The notes below the pieces were generated by a model. The model saw only the letters and a list, made by a program, of their open reading frames with translations. It ran no database searches and was not told the origin of the DNA. Position numbers and translations under genes: made by a program. A DNA stretch of 6,636 nucleotides, from the NCBI GenBank assembly GCA_030691805.1, contig JAUYDP010000099.1:1-6636 (forward strand), in the 5' to 3' direction. How positions within the stretch are numbered: the first letter of the stretch is position 1; every line of letters begins with the position of its first letter. Below are positions 5,901-6,636 of the stretch, piece by piece. The stretch is from Dehalococcoidia bacterium (GTDB lineage Bacteria > Chloroflexota > Dehalococcoidia > JAUYDP01).

Positions 5901-6636
5901 ACGATGACAGCCCCGCCAAGGTGGACATATTGGTGGACCAGCTCTCCCAGGCCGATTACATTTTCATCTCCAGTAACCGCCTTTACGGGTCCATCCCCCG
6001 GCTGCCCTTGCGGTATCCCATGACAATCGAATACTACCGCCTGCTCTTCTCCGGCGAGCTGGGCTTCCAAAGGGAGAAGGTCTTCGTTTCCTATCCTAAG
6101 CTGGGGGCGCTGGACCTGGTGGACGATGCGGCGGATGAGGCTTTCACGGTATACGACCATCCCAAGGTGCTGATTTTCAGGAAGACAGATGCCTTTTCCC
6201 GGGAGAGGGTGCGCCAGCTTCTTTCCGCTGTGCCCCTGGACAATGTGGTCCGCCAGGGGCTAAAGGATGCGCCATTCAACGGGCTGCTGATGCCCCCGGA
6301 CCTGCTAGAGGCCAACCGCTCTGGCGGCACCTGGACTGAGATCTTCGATCCCCAGGGGCTGCCGGCCAGTCTCCCGTTCCCGGCGTGGTATCTCCTGGTC
6401 CAGGTCCTATCCTTCGCAGTCCTGCCACTGGGAATGGTAGCCCTGGGGGGGTTGCCGGACCGGGGTTATCCCCTTTTTAAGACTCTGGGCGTCTTGCTGG
6501 TGTCATACTTCTCCTGGCTGGCCGCCAGCCTTCGCCTGGCCCCGTATACCCGGGTGACGATACTGGCGGCCGTGGTCCTGCTGTGCCTGCTGTCAGCCCT
6601 GGCGCTCTGGCGTCGCGGGCCGCAGATACGGGCGGC
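2981..6636 (+). CDS. Giant membrane protein: tandem GT-C (family 39-type) glycosyltransferase fusion, running into a DUF2298-like region; 3' end outside the window
   Basis: The frame has at least 1218 codons with no stop and is cut by the right edge. It probably transfers a sugar from a polyprenyl-phosphate carrier on the outer face of the membrane; the acceptor cannot be told. Module 1 (about residues 30-480) has a first membrane segment at 31-49, then a loop with TGDEPFYLQMAQ (Asp61-Glu62, the acidic pair typical of GT-C first loops), KHGVGL (127-132), many membrane helices, and QWWGEWCPPARYLAP (364-378). A linker at about 479-510 follows. Module 2 (about 512-1070) repeats the plan: membrane segment 512-528, MHPDERF (543-549, Asp546-Glu547), SSPLNPFN, YPYGTSF, QYSHFFVAES, SKVSVAL, KYMRYLLPVYP (860-870), then a large extracytoplasmic part ending in YDHPKVLIF (1058-1066). 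Residues 1132-1218 are hydrophobic again and resemble the start of DUF2298 (RGYPLFKTLG, APYTRVTIL). Start: ATG 2981 is chosen; ATG 2993 and ATG 3050 (with AGAGG at 3034-3038) are alternatives, and no good ribosome site precedes 2981. Two palindromes interrupt loops of module 2. The membrane GT-C call is firm; exact domain names are inferred by eye. Confidence 0.88.
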   Translation, partial: MRYPMRVFAGNVTAGPPAEAHPGMAGLSDRLWPVLVFGLTLVSLLVLTPQFVAELDPPTGDEPFYLQMAQSLINDGDFEMTNNYEQRDYLEFYPKDTSSPDFRGWQTFPLELPPHKSNTLKPGLYEKHGVGLAVLIAPAYQAAGRLGPVVLMGLLGALLAANIFLLAREFSGDLKASLVATLGMAFTSPLLPYSFLIFPAVPAALLSVYAFRRARLSPGNNRLQLVGLAASLAILPWLHAGYLLISIPLFFFFLAKSWGDRRALAVVLPVVAASGGLFLYYYYDLYGMIIPNYADHAEFLFPFGTLQGMLGLLLDQQWGLLVYSPFYLVALAGIGLIFRTRRLEAIWLLLATAPTFLFFASYSQWWGEWCPPARYLAPILPLAAAPVALFLRHSDLPGRVLSGFLLAVSLLIMGGFAVAPKLMYNHPTGESQLFLALAGASGFDLTPWLPSLVNPGPGVYWQASLAVVIVAAVVAFLIGSTESKKGAGVVPGGFQALYYLWSLGRRFEEKHPRVLVALALGFILLTGAYFRFEGLDWDAGQHMHPDERFITMVANDTSLPSSIAQYFDSASSPLNPFNRNFKSYPYGTSFLFMAKFLAGPAGMEGYDRINLLGRFLSAIFDLGTVVLVFLLGCMGGFKTRPYNRWVGLLGAFLYATAALAIQYSHFFVAESFTTFFLVLTLFLALRVSQGGGWAGYAGMGLACGLALASKVSVALVLPVMAVAAALSYRSSRSLKPIFGLALALIATFLAFRVAQPYAFAGTGFFDLRPSLQFWSNVEEQRRMAEGSLEFPYTLQWAGTIPYLFPLQNLFWGLGPAMMLAALGGAALALYQLIRERCLAHLLVLLWVGLAFVYFGGQMVKYMRYLLPVYPFLALLAAYLVVWLVERGTRSKERGEGSLLLVPLVAVLLGSFLWALAFTQIYRQPLTRVEASQWIFQNVPQGATVAVEHWDDPLPMSVRNVEPRQYRQLFLELYNDDSPAKVDILVDQLSQADYIFISSNRLYGSIPRLPLRYPMTIEYYRLLFSGELGFQREKVFVSYPKLGALDLVDDAADEAFTVYDHPKVLIFRKTDAFSRERVRQLLSAVPLDNVVRQGLKDAPFNGLLMPPDLLEANRSGGTWTEIFDPQGLPASLPFPAWYLLVQVLSFAVLPLGMVALGGLPDRGYPLFKTLGVLLVSYFSWLAASLRLAPYTRVTILAAVVLLCLLSALALWRRGPQIRA
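4874..4910. repeat. REP-like palindrome inside the glycosyltransferase coding sequence
   Basis: Two perfect 18-base arms (GGTTGTATGGGCGGGTTT and its complement) surround a single A at 4892. It shares the GGGCGGGTTT-N-AAACCCGCCC core with the intergenic copy at 2687-2715. In frame it encodes GCMGGFKTRPYN (residues 632-643), a polar insert between two membrane helices (VVLVFLL before, WVGLLGAFLY after), and it does not break the frame. Confidence 0.93.
5637..5687. repeat. 21-base perfect inverted repeat inside the glycosyltransferase coding sequence
   Basis: The arm at 5637-5657 (begins GAGGAACGAGGAGC) is the exact reverse complement of 5667-5687, with a 9-base purine loop. The left arm itself contains repeated GGAACGAGGA units. 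In frame it encodes RGTRSKERGEGS followed by LLLVPL (about residues 886-903), giving a charged loop between membrane helices at about 869-884 and 899-917. Its sequence is unrelated to the palindrome at 4874-4910, so it belongs to a different repeat type. Confidence 0.93.

Overview
The window looks like a stretch of a moderately high-GC bacterial chromosome. The best guess is a member of the Chloroflexota, possibly a Dehalococcoidia- or Anaerolineae-like lineage. That guess rests mainly on the very large membrane glycosyltransferase on the right, whose motifs (MHPDERF, a QYSHFF/AES segment, a YDHPKVLIF strand, and a GYPL.KTLG start of a DUF2298-like region) I associate with Chloroflexota proteins. 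No rRNA or tRNA is present to confirm the lineage. All three protein genes are on the + strand.

Layout. (1) Positions 2-982 hold the C-terminal three quarters of enolase (eno), cut by the left edge. (2) Positions 983-1522 are a 540-base gap without a convincing gene. It is dominated by two inverted copies of a roughly 60-base, GC-rich repeat (1133-1191 and 1395-1460) around about 200 bases of unique DNA. (3) Positions 1523-2536 hold a complete, intact glyceraldehyde-3-phosphate dehydrogenase (gap) with a strong ribosome binding site. (4) Positions 2537-2980 are a second non-coding gap. It contains hairpins and a 113-base MITE-like element (12-base perfect terminal inverted repeats, 5-base flanking direct repeat) that carries a 29-base near-perfect palindrome. 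(5) From 2981 to the right edge runs one uninterrupted reading frame of at least 1218 codons. It encodes a multi-spanning membrane protein that appears to be two GT-C/family-39-type glycosyltransferase modules fused in tandem, followed by the start of what resembles a DUF2298 (Chlor_Arch_YYY) module.

The two glycolytic enzymes are a functional pair: GAPDH feeds 1,3-bisphosphoglycerate into lower glycolysis, and enolase makes phosphoenolpyruvate. The 540-base repeat-filled gap argues against one compact operon. The membrane protein probably acts in polyprenyl-phosphate-linked sugar transfer at the cell surface and has no obvious metabolic link to the other two.

The most interesting points are the giant fusion and the palindromic repeats. 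One palindrome family (core GGGCGGGTTT-N-AAACCCGCCC) occurs once between genes and once inside the glycosyltransferase frame. A second, unrelated 21-base inverted repeat also lies inside the same frame. Both coding copies leave the frame open and fall in loops next to membrane segments, as expected for palindromic elements that inserted into a gene and were tolerated as short peptide inserts.
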